From Candidatus Colwellia aromaticivorans (GTDB lineage: Bacteria > Pseudomonadota > Gammaproteobacteria > Enterobacterales > Alteromonadaceae), in NCBI RefSeq assembly GCF_003333305.1, contig NZ_QOLD01000003.1, forward strand, positions 1-64,000: a stretch of DNA of 64,000 nt. Reading direction: 5' to 3'. The notes beneath the pieces were generated by a model. The model saw nothing but the letters and a program-made list of their open reading frames with translations, was not told where the DNA came from and did not search any database. The translations under genes and the position numbers were made by a program. Shown here one piece after another: positions 27,114 through 37,186 of this stretch; within the stretch, counting starts at the first letter, position 1, and each line of letters opens with the position of its first letter.

Positions 27114-27380
27114 TATACCCAAGACACTTCAAAATGCGAGTTTCAGGATGCCTGAGCGGATCATGATCAAGGCGCATCTTTTTATTAATGGTTGTTCCAT
27201 TAAAAACAGATGTAACGATGAGCATGTTTTGCCCAGTCATCCCCGCAAGGCTGGTTTATAAACGTTTTATACTGCGTTATTGATTTTGAGAAGGGAGTAA
27301 CCATTCTCTTCAATTAAGGCCTTGCCTAAATACGTTTCTAATTCCAGCTGAATCCTGCATTTTGAAGTGACTTGGGTATA
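27114..27380 (+). repeat. Family-1 repeat, copy E (267 bp)
   Basis: Begins TATACCCAAGACACTTCAAA and ends TTTGAAGTGACTTGGGTATA, so its arms again match each other while differing from other copies. It has the internal hairpin (ATTAATGG...CCATTAAAA) and core (GTTATTGATTTTGAGAAGG, TCAATTAAGGCCTTG). No inserts. It sits 53 bp after the fadJ stop codon, downstream of the fad operon. Confidence 0.9.
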
Positions 27381-27433
27381 TTATAGTTAGCATTTTCAAT
27401 TACATTATCGTAAGAATAACCTTCGATTAAAGC

Positions 27434-29617
27434 TTAATAATAACTCGTTCTATTTTCAGCCATAGCCACTAAAGCGTCACAAGGTGTATAACGCTCGCCA
27501 TATTGTTGTGACCATTGTGTTAATTGCTCGACTAATGATGATGCGCCAATGTTGTCAATATAGCGTAAAGGGCCTCCTAAAAACGGTGGAAAGCCAATAC
27601 CAAAAATAGCACCAATATCACCATCACGGGCATTACGAACAATACTTTCATCAACACAGCGTGCCGCCTCATTAAGCATCATATAAGTACAACGTTTTGC
27701 TATTTCATTAGCTGATAAATGACCAACAGGATTGATGTTTAATAAAGCATAAATACTTGTATCAACTTGCTTCCCTTTTTGCTTAAATCCGTGCGTAAGC
27801 CCTTTCTTAACATTCTTACCGTATAAATAAAAACCTTTATTAACTTTTTTTCCTAAACGACCATCATCAAGTAATTTATCAAAAGCGGTCGGCGCTGCGA
27901 AACGCTCACCCAAGTCAGCTTGCAATATAGGACCTATTTTCGCGCCAACATCAATCCCTACTTCATCAAGCAATTGCATTGGTCCAACAGGGAAACCAAA
28001 ATCAACTAGGGCTTTATCAAGCTTATCAATGGGTTCACCTGCAAGTAACAAAATAGCAGCTTCATTCATATAAGGTGCTAAAATACGGTTAACGTAAAAA
28101 CCAGCTTTATCTTTAACAACGATCGGTGTTTTACCTTGTTTTTTAGCAAACGCGACTGTCGTAGAAATAGTTTGATCTGACGTTTTTCCTGTCGTGGAGT
28201 GGTGAGGAATAATTTCTACCAGTGGCATTTTATCTACTGGCGAGAAATAATGTAGACCTATCACATTTTCAGGGCGCGCCGCTTTAGCAGCAATTTTTCC
28301 AATAGGTAAGCTTGAGGTGTTACTAGCAAATATCGTTGACGCTTTAGTCTGTTGTTCAACCTCAACCACCATGTTCTGTTTTAATTCTAAGCTTTCAAAT
28401 ACTGCTTCTACCACAATATCAACCTCTTTAAAGCCAGAATAATCAATGGTACCAGTGATCATCGATAACTGCTTTTGCAATTCACTGTTGCGAATAAAAC
28501 GACTTTTGACTTTTTTAGCTAACAAATCATAACTGTATTTTATTGCATGACTAACACCTTGGTGAGAAATATCTTTAATACGTGCAGGAATCTTTGCCTT
28601 AGTTGCAGTAACAAAAGCGATACCACCCCCCATTAAGCCACCACCAAGCACACCTGCCTTAGTTATTTTTTTAGGCATAACATCAGCTATCCCTTGCTCT
28701 TTTTTCATGGCGGTAGTTGCAAAGAAAATGTTACGTAGTTGTGCTGATACGTCACTCATCGCAAGCTCTGCAAAATGCTCCGCTTCAATTTGATAGCCTT
28801 TCGCAGATGGCTGCTCCATGCCTGTTTTCACACAATCGATAATTTTAGCGGGTGCAGGATAGTTACCCTTCGTTTTTGATAACACTGTCTTTTTCGCTTG
28901 GCTATAAACAATACTACGACCAACAGAGGTGCCTTCAAGAAATTTATTAACTAATGATGATTTGAATGTTGGTGCTTGTTTAAAGCTTCCCGCAAGTGCC
29001 ATTTTTTCAGCGGTTGCAATTAAAATACTGTTAGGGACTACATCATTCACTAAACCTGCTTTTAATGCTTGGTTTGCTCTAAGTTGTTTACCCGTTAGCA
29101 TCATATCTAGTGCTTTTTGTACACCAACTAATTTAGGTAACCGCTGAGTTCCACCACCACCAGGTAATAAACCTAATTGCACTTCAGGCAAACCTAATGC
29201 TGTTTTGTTACTGTCACTACAAACACGAGCATGACATGCCATTGCGAGTTCTAAGCCGCCCCCTAGGCATGCACCATGAATTGCTGCAACAACAGGAACA
29301 TTTAACTGTTCAAGTTGTAATAAAATCATTTGACCTTGGCGAGAAAGGGCAGCAACCTCTGCCTTTGTTTTGCAATCATCAATCATCTTGATATCAGCAC
29401 CGGCAACAAAAGAGTCTTGTTTACCACTGCATAAAACAACCCCTACGATAGAAACATCGCCTTTAATTTCAGCTAATACATCAGCAACTTGCTCAGCAAA
29501 CTCGGCTTTAAGTGTATTCATGGTGTCACCGACAACATCCATCACCAAATGGGCAATGCCATTATCTTGACGAACTAAGGTAAACGCACTGTTGTTTTCT
29601 AATTTATTATCATTCAT
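27434..29617 (-). CDS. fadJ: Fatty acid oxidation complex subunit alpha FadJ
   Basis: Bifunctional enoyl-CoA hydratase and 3-hydroxyacyl-CoA dehydrogenase of beta-oxidation. The crotonase domain (about 1-190) has [18 protein letters not shown] and [19 protein letters not shown]. The dehydrogenase part begins [15 protein letters not shown] and carries the catalytic histidine in [15 protein letters not shown]. The open frame extends to 29665, but the ATG at 29617, overlapping the fadI stop (TAATG), gives a normal start and 727 residues. fadI-fadJ order and length point to FadJ rather than FadB. Confidence 0.95.
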   Translation of the reverse strand: MNDNKLENNSAFTLVRQDNGIAHLVMDVVGDTMNTLKAEFAEQVADVLAEIKGDVSIVGVVLCSGKQDSFVAGADIKMIDDCKTKAEVAALSRQGQMILLQLEQLNVPVVAAIHGACLGGGLELAMACHARVCSDSNKTALGLPEVQLGLLPGGGGTQRLPKLVGVQKALDMMLTGKQLRANQALKAGLVNDVVPNSILIATAEKMALAGSFKQAPTFKSSLVNKFLEGTSVGRSIVYSQAKKTVLSKTKGNYPAPAKIIDCVKTGMEQPSAKGYQIEAEHFAELAMSDVSAQLRNIFFATTAMKKEQGIADVMPKKITKAGVLGGGLMGGGIAFVTATKAKIPARIKDISHQGVSHAIKYSYDLLAKKVKSRFIRNSELQKQLSMITGTIDYSGFKEVDIVVEAVFESLELKQNMVVEVEQQTKASTIFASNTSSLPIGKIAAKAARPENVIGLHYFSPVDKMPLVEIIPHHSTTGKTSDQTISTTVAFAKKQGKTPIVVKDKAGFYVNRILAPYMNEAAILLLAGEPIDKLDKALVDFGFPVGPMQLLDEVGIDVGAKIGPILQADLGERFAAPTAFDKLLDDGRLGKKVNKGFYLYGKNVKKGLTHGFKQKGKQVDTSIYALLNINPVGHLSANEIAKRCTYMMLNEAARCVDESIVRNARDGDIGAIFGIGFPPFLGGPLRYIDNIGASSLVEQLTQWSQQYGERYTPCDALVAMAENRTSYY

Positions 29618-30921
29618 TAATCTGTCTCCACTACCATAGCTGCACCTAAACCACCTGCAGCACAAGCCGTAGCTAAGCCTACCCCACCACCACGACGATT
29701 TAATTCGTTCAAGGTTTGGGTAATCAATCGAGCGCCTGTTGCCGCAAAAGGATGACCATAAGCGAGTGAACCACCCATAACATTAAACTTAGCCATATCT
29801 ATTTCACCTATCGCCTTATCACGCCCTAAATGTTCTCTGGCAAATTTATCACTAGCAAACATTTTCATATTTGCTAACGCTTGCGCCGCAAAAGCTTCAT
29901 GCATTTCAATCAGATCTAAATCCGCTAATTCCATGCCTGCGCGCTTTAAAGCAATTGGCGTTGCATAACTGGGTCCCATCAACATATCTTGCCAAACGTC
30001 AATAGCGGCAAATCCAAAACTACGAATATAGCCTAGCGGCTTATAACCGAGTTCTTTGGCTCTGCCTTCACGCATTAATAATATTGCCGCACCGCCATCC
30101 GTTAATGGTGTACTTGTCGCTGCGGTAACTGTGCCATGCTTACGATCAAAACAAGGAGGCAGTTTGGCGTACCCTGCTAACGTAGAGTTTTCACGAATAC
30201 AGTTATCTTGATCTATAAAATTTTTGTATGGTTCACTATGAGCACTCATCACTTCACCAGTAAGCTTACCTTCTGCCCAATTTTGCGCTGCTAACGTATG
30301 AGAGCGATGCGCCAGAGCATCTTGTTCTTCCCGAGAAATATTATAGGTTTTAGCCATTTGCTCTGCCGTTTGTCCCATAGAAATTCCAGTAGAATATTCT
30401 GCAACAGCAGGCGCGACCGGAAGAATATCTTTAAAACTAAGCTTTCTAATCAGCGCAATTTTTTGGCCTAAGGTTTTAGTTTTACTTAAATCTAATAACG
30501 TACGAGCAAATTTTTTCGAAACGCCAATTGGTGCAACAGAAGAAGAATCAGCACCACCGGCAATACCAACATCGACAAAACCCGCCATGATAGATTCAGC
30601 AATATTCACTGTAGATTGGAAACTTGTCGCACAAGCACGCGAAACGCTATAAGCATCAGTATGAGCATTCATGCCAGTACCTAATACTATTTCACGGGCA
30701 ATATTTGGCGCTTCAGGCATTTGTATCACTTGACCAAAAACACATTGATCAATAATAGCGGGATCAACATCATGTTTTTGCAATAGCTCATTAACAACTA
30801 ACTTGCCTAAATCAACAGCAGGTACGCCATGAAAAGCGGTTGCTTGTTTGACAAAAGGGGTTCTAAGACCGGCAACTACAGCAATACGCTCACCCGTTGA
30901 TGTGGTCATTTTTATAGACAT
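29617..30921 (-). CDS. fadI: Acetyl-CoA C-acyltransferase FadI
   Basis: Thiolase, partner subunit of FadJ, cleaving 3-ketoacyl-CoA. The nucleophilic cysteine lies in [10 protein letters not shown], the catalytic histidine in [11 protein letters not shown] and the second cysteine in [15 protein letters not shown]. The frame opens at 30978; ATG 30921 ([12 protein letters not shown]) has GGAGA upstream and is preferred; ATG 30909 is a further option. 434 aa. First gene of the fadI-fadJ operon. Confidence 0.95.
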   Translation of the reverse strand: MSIKMTTSTGERIAVVAGLRTPFVKQATAFHGVPAVDLGKLVVNELLQKHDVDPAIIDQCVFGQVIQMPEAPNIAREIVLGTGMNAHTDAYSVSRACATSFQSTVNIAESIMAGFVDVGIAGGADSSSVAPIGVSKKFARTLLDLSKTKTLGQKIALIRKLSFKDILPVAPAVAEYSTGISMGQTAEQMAKTYNISREEQDALAHRSHTLAAQNWAEGKLTGEVMSAHSEPYKNFIDQDNCIRENSTLAGYAKLPPCFDRKHGTVTAATSTPLTDGGAAILLMREGRAKELGYKPLGYIRSFGFAAIDVWQDMLMGPSYATPIALKRAGMELADLDLIEMHEAFAAQALANMKMFASDKFAREHLGRDKAIGEIDMAKFNVMGGSLAYGHPFAATGARLITQTLNELNRRGGGVGLATACAAGGLGAAMVVETD

Positions 30922-30998
30922 ATTTATTTTTCTCCGGTTAACGGTTTCAACTTTCACTTTGTTTAAACAATCAGTCAAACAAGAAATAAAACAAAATC

Positions 30999-31015
30999 AA
31001 GAGGTCTGACCTCTT
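30999..31015. promoter_or_regulatory. FadR-like operator upstream of fadI
   Basis: AAGAGGTCTGACCTCTT is a perfect palindrome around T31007 and contains the GGTCNGACC core of FadR operators. It is 78 bp upstream of the fadI start, so it probably lies at the promoter and represses the operon in the absence of long-chain acyl-CoA. Confidence 0.65.
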
Positions 31016-31118
31016 TTATGTTAACCTTGATTTTAACGAACTATCAAAAAATATCAATACTTGTTTTTCATCTGATAAGAAACATAAGCTATATAAATTG
31101 TTACAACAAAGTTAATTT

Positions 31119-31430
31119 ATACCAATTGAATTAATGAATGCACCACTTAGCGAGAGTTAAAAGGCTTAGAGGCAAGGCATTGATTGAAGGTAATGGTTAT
31201 TCAGGAGAATATGCTCCTGCATTCTCTAATAAGCTACATCCATGTAGCGTCCTTGTCAAAATCAATAACGCCGCATGTAAGCCTTTAAAACTCGCCCTTC
31301 GGGAGTTTCGTAGCAAACTGATAACATCACAAAATGAATGAAATATAGAATAACTATCTTTAACTCATTTTGTTTGCTCTAAGCTCGCTACGTAACTCTA
31401 AGTTGGTCGATTCATTATTTCAATTGGTAT
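31119..31430 (-). repeat. Family-2 repeat (312 bp)
   Basis: Terminal inverted repeats ATACCAATTGAATTAATGAAT and the complement of ATTCATTATTTCAATTGGTAT. The interior, read on the minus strand, has the same core as family 1 (TTATTGATTTTGACAAGG, ... TTCAATCAATGCCTTG) including the CTACATGGATGTAG insert with its AGAATG/CATTCT hairpin. A 67-codon open frame inside is not considered a gene. It lies between the divergent fadI and moxR genes. Confidence 0.85.
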
Positions 31431-31533
31431 CAGACTTGTTTTCTTCAACATTAACCCTAATATAAAATGCTAGAGTGCGTTTCAGCTAATACTCCTTATT
31501 ACTATAAACAAAATACAAAAAGACAAGGCAAAC

Positions 31534-32499
31534 ATGGCAATTGAACATTTCTCCACACTAAAAGAACATTTATCAGCGCAAATCATTGGTCAACCTGCTT
31601 TTGTAGAAAACTTACTTATTGCCCTGTTAGCAAATGGTCATTTAATTGTTGAAGGGCCGCCAGGCTTAGCAAAAACCCGTGCTGTTAATGCGTTAGCTGA
31701 TGGTCTAGAAGCAGACTTTCACCGTATTCAATTTACCCCAGATTTATTACCCGCTGATTTAACGGGTACCGATATATATCGCCCCGAAGATGGCACTTTT
31801 GTTTTTCAAGCGGGTCCTTTATTTCAAAATTTAGTGTTAGCTGATGAAATTAACCGTGCTCCTGCCAAAGTACAATCCGCTTTGTTAGAAGCGATGGCTG
31901 AAGGACAAGTCACTGTTGGGAGAAAAACATATCAACTACCAGAACTATTTTTAGTGATGGCAACCCAAAACCCGATTGAGCAAGAAGGTACTTACCCTTT
32001 ACCTGAAGCACAATTAGACAGGTTTTTGATGCATTTAGAAATTGATTACCCTGATGCAGAAAGCGAATTAGAAATATTAAAACTAAACCGCGGTGAAGCA
32101 TTAACTGGTGCTAATCACGAAAAACCATTATTAAGAGTATTGAGTCAAACAGAAATATTTGATGCAAGAAAGCAAGTACTTAATATTCATATGGCACCCT
32201 CACTTGAGGCGTATATGGTTGATTTAATTATTGCTACTCGCCAACCAGAAAAATATGACGAAAAATTAAAATCATGGTTAGCTTACGGTGCTAGCCCTCG
32301 TGCGACTATCGCTTTAGACCGGTGCGCTCGCGCTCGCGCGTGGTTACATAACCGAGATTATGTTAGTCCAGAAGACATTCAAGCCGTTATACATAATGTA
32401 TTAAGACACAGAATAATTCTAAGCTACCAAGCCGAAGCCGAAGGTATTACGCCGAACCAATTATTAGACCACTTATTAAGCTTAGTTGCTGTTGCTTAG
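31534..32499 (+). CDS. MoxR-family AAA ATPase
   Basis: Chaperone-like AAA+ ATPase that usually works with von Willebrand A proteins. Walker A GPPGLAKT at 41-48, Walker B LADEINRAP at 102-110, MATQNPIEQEGTYPLPEAQLDRF as sensor 1/arginine region. 321 aa, complete. First gene of a seven-gene same-strand run (moxR, DUF58, DUF4381, two VWA proteins, BatD and then a sigma factor). Confidence 0.93.
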   Translation: MAIEHFSTLKEHLSAQIIGQPAFVENLLIALLANGHLIVEGPPGLAKTRAVNALADGLEADFHRIQFTPDLLPADLTGTDIYRPEDGTFVFQAGPLFQNLVLADEINRAPAKVQSALLEAMAEGQVTVGRKTYQLPELFLVMATQNPIEQEGTYPLPEAQLDRFLMHLEIDYPDAESELEILKLNRGEALTGANHEKPLLRVLSQTEIFDARKQVLNIHMAPSLEAYMVDLIIATRQPEKYDEKLKSWLAYGASPRATIALDRCARARAWLHNRDYVSPEDIQAVIHNVLRHRIILSYQAEAEGITPNQLLDHLLSLVAVA

Positions 32500-32521
32500 C
32501 GACGAGAAAAAGAAGTAATTT

Positions 32522-33631
32522 ATGTGGTTTAAACAAAAAGATACGAGTAATAAACAAGATTCTTCGAAAATGAATTGTCAGCTGCAACTCGCGAGTATTA
32601 ACAGTAATGGCGTTGCACTTGCCATGCCTGAGCTATTACATTATCAAAATAAAACCGCTTTAATTGATTTGTCGGCAAGAAAAAATATTCACGGGCAAAT
32701 GTCCGGTAACTACTTATCGCGTAATAAAGGCCGCGGCATGGAGTTTGATGAGGTTCGTCATTACCAAACAGGTGATGACATTCGCGCGATTGACTGGCGA
32801 GTAACCGCCAGAACGGGAAAAACTCACACTAAGCTGTTTAGAGAGGAATTAGAACGTCCTGTGCTTATCGCTACCGATTTAAGTGCTAGCATGCATTTTG
32901 GTAGCCAACTGCTGTTTAAATCAGTACAAGCCGCTCATGTTGCCGCGTTAGTCGCTTGGCATGCAAAAAATCGTGGTGACCGTTTAGGTGGTATCGTTTT
33001 TAATCAAAACGAGCATTTAGAATTAAAGCCAAGAAGTCGTAAAGAAGGAGTCTTGCATTATTTACATGCGTTAACGTCTTTACACTTATCTCAACACACC
33101 TCGCAACATCAGCCATTATCTAAGGATAATTCAAATCATAACGCCAATAACAGCTCCAGTAGCAGCTCCAATAACCTAAGTTACTTTAGTGAGAACTGCG
33201 CTCGCGTAAGGCAAATAGCGAAACCTGGCTCACTGGTTTATTTAATTACTGATGCACAACCAATCAAAGATATGTTGATTCAAAACGCCGAACAACAAAC
33301 CGCCTTAAGCCAAGAAAGTAGCGCTTTACGTCATTTAACACAAATAAGTCAACATTGTGAGTTGGTGGTTTGTTTGATTACCGACCCGCTTGAGCAAGAA
33401 TTACCGACCAGTGCAGTGAAACTCAATGTAACGTTAACCGATGGAAATAATCGACAGCAGTTAACCTTAGGCGATAAAGACACCGCAACTAATTATAAGC
33501 AGCAAGCTGAAACCGTTTTTGAACAATGCTCAAAATTACTCACTAAAGCTGGTGCTAGAGTTATTAGTTTTAGCGCAGGACAAACGCTAGAACAACAAGT
33601 GAAAGAGGGAGCGCTGTTTTGCAATCAATAA
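32522..33631 (+). CDS. DUF58-domain protein
   Basis: A 369-residue member of the DUF58 family, which has a VWA-like fold. The signature GRGMEFDEVRHYQTGDDIRAIDWRVTARTGKTHTKLFREE (nt 32735-32850) is present. A Ser/Asn-rich insert of about 25 residues (near nt 33130-33170) is peculiar to this copy. It follows moxR by 22 nt and overlaps the next gene by 13 nt. Role: probably assembly or maturation of a membrane target with the MoxR ATPase. Confidence 0.9.
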   Translation: MWFKQKDTSNKQDSSKMNCQLQLASINSNGVALAMPELLHYQNKTALIDLSARKNIHGQMSGNYLSRNKGRGMEFDEVRHYQTGDDIRAIDWRVTARTGKTHTKLFREELERPVLIATDLSASMHFGSQLLFKSVQAAHVAALVAWHAKNRGDRLGGIVFNQNEHLELKPRSRKEGVLHYLHALTSLHLSQHTSQHQPLSKDNSNHNANNSSSSSSNNLSYFSENCARVRQIAKPGSLVYLITDAQPIKDMLIQNAEQQTALSQESSALRHLTQISQHCELVVCLITDPLEQELPTSAVKLNVTLTDGNNRQQLTLGDKDTATNYKQQAETVFEQCSKLLTKAGARVISFSAGQTLEQQVKEGALFCNQ

Positions 33632-34203
33632 ACCCTAACCCTACGCAAACAAATGCTTTACCTGCTAATCCCTTAGCATTGAAAGATATTCATCTGCCTG
33701 AACAAATAACCAATTACCCCATAGCCTATGGTTGGTGGATATTAGCCGCGTTAATATTACTGGCAATTGTACTTATCATAGTAAAATTAAAACAAACAGC
33801 AAAGCGAAATCAAGTAAAAAAACAAGCATTGGCGCAGCTTAAAAATAATGTAGATATAAATAATAGCGAACTTATCTCCTTGCTAAAATGGGCGGCTATG
33901 CATTATTTTTCTCGTGTTGAACTTGCCAAGCTTTATGGTGAATCATTGCAACACTTTTTATTAACACAATTACCCGAAAAGCATCAAACACGCTTTACTG
34001 AATTAAGCGAGCAGGCTTTTAAAAATCAATATCAAGCGCATTTTCATAACGAAGTCGATACTAATTTCCAGCAAGCTACGCTACTTTGGTTAAAGCAAGC
34101 GCTTCCCCCAAAATCGACTGTACAACCGAAGCGAAATAACGCTAACATTCACAGTAACCGTAACACCAATCTAGATCAGCAAAGCAAAGGAGTCAGCCCA
34201 TGA
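33619..34203 (+). CDS. DUF4381-domain membrane protein
   Basis: A 194-residue protein with one transmembrane segment (about 38-60, YGWWILAALILLAIVLIIV) after a short leader, as in DUF4381 proteins of MoxR-Bat operons. It starts at TTG 33619 within the end of the DUF58 gene (GAGGGAG upstream) and overlaps the next start by 4 nt (ATGA). The C-terminus is Asn/Gln-rich. Function unknown. Confidence 0.8.
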   Translation: MQSINPNPTQTNALPANPLALKDIHLPEQITNYPIAYGWWILAALILLAIVLIIVKLKQTAKRNQVKKQALAQLKNNVDINNSELISLLKWAAMHYFSRVELAKLYGESLQHFLLTQLPEKHQTRFTELSEQAFKNQYQAHFHNEVDTNFQQATLLWLKQALPPKSTVQPKRNNANIHSNRNTNLDQQSKGVSP

Positions 34204-35195
34204 TCTCTTTTGCTTGGCCTTGGTTATTTTTATTATTACCGCTACCCTTGTTAATTTATTGGCTCCCTCGAAAACGCAACAATCGCACGAGTGCGGCGCT
34301 AAGAATACCGCAATTATTGATAAATACATCGGTTAATTTCAGCACTCAAGCAAGTAAGAAATCACCACTGATCATTCTCTCTTTATGCTGGTTATTAACG
34401 GTAGTCGCTTTAAGCCAACCACAATGGTTAGGTGATGCCATCGATATTCCAACCGAAGGTAGAGAGATGATGATTGCCGTTGATTTATCCGGCAGTATGC
34501 AAATTGAAGACATGAATTTACACGGTAATACGGTAAACCGTTTAGATATGCTAAAAGTAGTACTAGGTGACTTTATTGAGCGACGTACAGGTGACCGCCT
34601 TGGTTTAATTTTATTTGCCGACGATGCTTATATGCAAACACCGATGACATTTGACAGAAAAACGGTTAAGCAAATGCTTGATGAAAGTGTACTCGGTTTA
34701 GTGGGCAGAAAAACCGCCATAGGCGATGCCATAGCACTAGCAGTTAAACGCTTTGATGCTAAACAAAAGTCAAACAAGGTTTTACTGCTATTAACCGATG
34801 GTCAAAATACGGCTGGGAAAATAACACCGGAACAAGCGCTTGAGCTAGCTATCGCTAAAGATATTACCATATACTCTATCGGTATTGGTGCAGAAGTAAT
34901 GTTGCAACAATCTCTGTTTGGCACCCGTCGTGTTAACCCGTCCAGTGAGTTAGACGAGCAAACCTTAACTAAACTAGCACTGCAAACAGGTGGTAAATAT
35001 TTTCGCGCCAAAGATAGCCAAGGTATGGAGTTAATTTATAGTTTGCTCGACCAACTTGAACCGGTTGAACAAGATCAGCAGCAAATGCGCCCATTAACCG
35101 CATTGTTTTACTGGCCATTGTCGTTAGCTTTTATATTGAGCACAGGGTACTTGATTGCTATTAACTTATCCCCTTTTATCCGTAGAACAATTTAG
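34200..35195 (+). CDS. batA: BatA-like von Willebrand factor A membrane protein
   Basis: VWA-domain protein anchored by N-terminal (about 4-20, 57-72) and C-terminal (about 305-325) membrane helices. The metal-ion-dependent adhesion site DLSGS is at 95-99, with the later conserved LLTDGQNTAG. 331 aa, typical for BatA. It is expected to act in the periplasm with the other Bat proteins and MoxR. Confidence 0.9.
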   Translation: MISFAWPWLFLLLPLPLLIYWLPRKRNNRTSAALRIPQLLINTSVNFSTQASKKSPLIILSLCWLLTVVALSQPQWLGDAIDIPTEGREMMIAVDLSGSMQIEDMNLHGNTVNRLDMLKVVLGDFIERRTGDRLGLILFADDAYMQTPMTFDRKTVKQMLDESVLGLVGRKTAIGDAIALAVKRFDAKQKSNKVLLLLTDGQNTAGKITPEQALELAIAKDITIYSIGIGAEVMLQQSLFGTRRVNPSSELDEQTLTKLALQTGGKYFRAKDSQGMELIYSLLDQLEPVEQDQQQMRPLTALFYWPLSLAFILSTGYLIAINLSPFIRRTI

Positions 35196-35215
35196 GTCTT
35201 ATAATTTAGATAATA

Positions 35216-37186
35216 ATGACATCATATAATTTATTTTTAGCACATTTTCATTTTGTCAGACCTTTTTGGTTACTGGCAATAATTGTATTATTTTTGGTGC
35301 TTTGGCAGTTAAAAAAACATCGTTTTCATCTATCGCCTTGGCAAAAGTTTTTACCTCCTCATTTAAGCGGAGTATTAGTGGAAGGCGCTAGCAATAGCTC
35401 CGCACCCAGCAAGCAACCATTCCATGAGCGCATTTTTTTAATTAAACCTTTTCTTATCGGCTTACTCAGTATTATTGCCCTTGCTGGCCCTGCTTGGCAA
35501 AAACTTCCACAACCTGTTTATCAAACCGAACGTGGCTCAGTACTTATCATGGATATGTCTTATTCCATGTATGCTACTGACATAAAGCCAAACCGTTTAA
35601 CCCGTGCGCGCTTTAAAGCTGTTGATTTACTCAATAAAATTAACGATGGCGACGTCGGTCTTGTTGCCTATGCCGGTGACGCTTTCGTTATTAGTCCGTT
35701 AACACAAGATGTTAAAAACATTGAATTATTATTGCCCTCTTTAACACCTGAAATTATGCCAGAATTAGGGGCGAATTCTTATGCCGCTTTAACACTTGCC
35801 CATGAAATGCTTACCAATGCTGGCCACTTAACCGGTGATATATACTGGTTTACCGATGATGTTGACAATGATGAACTCAGTGATATTTTTGATTGGTCGA
35901 GTAAGTATAGTCATCGTCTAAATATATTAGGCATAGGTAGTCCAAATGGCGCGCCGATAAAACTACCATCAGGTGAATTATTAAAAGATGATAACGGCGC
36001 TATTGTTGTCCCTAGATTACCAACACAAAAACTTCAGTCACTTGCTTCTCGCGGACAAGGGAATTACCAAACCATTAGTAATGGTGATAGTGATATAGAT
36101 AACCTTATCTTAACGTTTGATGTGTTAGACAAAAATAAAAATCAGCAACAGGAAAGTCAGCAAACAGGCGATCAATGGCAAGAGCAAGGTGCTTGGCTAT
36201 TATTGTTAGTTCTTCCTCTTGCTTTAAGTTACTTTCGTCGCGGCGGCGCTATTTTACTATTACCGCTAACTTGCCTCCCCTTCTTGTTTTTACTCTCTTT
36301 TTCCTTGATTAGCCCTGTTTCTTACGCAAATGAAGAGACAGAAAACACGCCTGCCCCATCATTTGTACAAAAAACATGGCAAGATCTTTGGCAAACCAAC
36401 GATCAACAAGCACAACGGCAATATAATCAAGAAGACTACCAAAGTGCTGCTCAGCTGTTTGAAAATTCACAGTGGCAAGGTAGTGCTCATTACAAAGCGG
36501 GTAATTACCAAGAAGCGCTTGATGCTTTTACACAAGGCGAACATGCCGATAGCGCCAACAGTCTTTATAATCAAGGTAATGCGCTAGCACAAATGCAAAA
36601 ATATCAACAAGCAATTGATGCTTATGAACAGGCTTTAAAGAAAAATCCTGACTTGCAAGATGCCAAAGACAATATGGAAAAGCTTAAACAGCAGCAGAAA
36701 CAAGAACAAGAAAAAAGCGATCAATCTAAAGACGACAAATCTAAAGACGGGAAGTCAGAAGACCAGGGTGATAAACAACAAAAACAAGACAATGATTCAC
36801 AGCAACAAGAGCAAGATGAAAGCGATAAAAATCAAGAACAGCAATCATCAGAAGATTCAGATAACGAGTCTCAACAACAAAACGAGCAGCAAGAGCAAAA
36901 AGAACAATCCAAAAGTGAAAGCGAGAAAAAAGAAAACGAAGATGAATCTAAGCAAAAACAAGAACAGCAAGCTAAACAAGACGATGAGTCAACAGAACAA
37001 GATAAAGAAAAAACTGCTGCACAAATTGCAGCCGAGCAGCAAGCAAAAGAAACAACACAAAAACATCAGCAATTGTTAAATAAAGTAACCGATGATCCTT
37101 ATTTATTATTACGCAACAAAATGCAATTAGAATATAAAAAACGCCGCCAAGACGGTGCTGGCCAAGGAGTAAAGAAAAAGTGGTAA
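35216..37186 (+). CDS. BatB/BatC fusion: VWA plus TPR protein with Q/K/E-rich tail
   Basis: A 656-residue protein. N-terminal membrane helices, a VWA domain with MIDAS DMSYS (113-117), a further hydrophobic segment (about 325-370), then TPR repeats (about 400-480; YNQGNALAQMQKYQQAIDAYEQALKKNP) and a highly charged, Gln/Lys/Glu-rich low-complexity tail (about 490-620). In Bacteroidetes BatB and BatC are separate; here the VWA and TPR parts are one polypeptide, as is common in gammaproteobacteria. It overlaps the batD frame by 7 nt. Confidence 0.9.
   Translation: MTSYNLFLAHFHFVRPFWLLAIIVLFLVLWQLKKHRFHLSPWQKFLPPHLSGVLVEGASNSSAPSKQPFHERIFLIKPFLIGLLSIIALAGPAWQKLPQPVYQTERGSVLIMDMSYSMYATDIKPNRLTRARFKAVDLLNKINDGDVGLVAYAGDAFVISPLTQDVKNIELLLPSLTPEIMPELGANSYAALTLAHEMLTNAGHLTGDIYWFTDDVDNDELSDIFDWSSKYSHRLNILGIGSPNGAPIKLPSGELLKDDNGAIVVPRLPTQKLQSLASRGQGNYQTISNGDSDIDNLILTFDVLDKNKNQQQESQQTGDQWQEQGAWLLLLVLPLALSYFRRGGAILLLPLTCLPFLFLLSFSLISPVSYANEETENTPAPSFVQKTWQDLWQTNDQQAQRQYNQEDYQSAAQLFENSQWQGSAHYKAGNYQEALDAFTQGEHADSANSLYNQGNALAQMQKYQQAIDAYEQALKKNPDLQDAKDNMEKLKQQQKQEQEKSDQSKDDKSKDGKSEDQGDKQQKQDNDSQQQEQDESDKNQEQQSSEDSDNESQQQNEQQEQKEQSKSESEKKENEDESKQKQEQQAKQDDESTEQDKEKTAAQIAAEQQAKETTQKHQQLLNKVTDDPYLLLRNKMQLEYKKRRQDGAGQGVKKKW

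Noticed and set aside
31138-31341. 67-codon ORF on the plus strand
   Set aside because: It lies inside the family-2 repeat; sequence is explained by the repeat.
36660-37079. 139-codon ORF in the Bat fusion gene, Lys/Asn-rich
   Set aside because: Shadow frame of the Gln/Lys/Glu-rich low-complexity tail.
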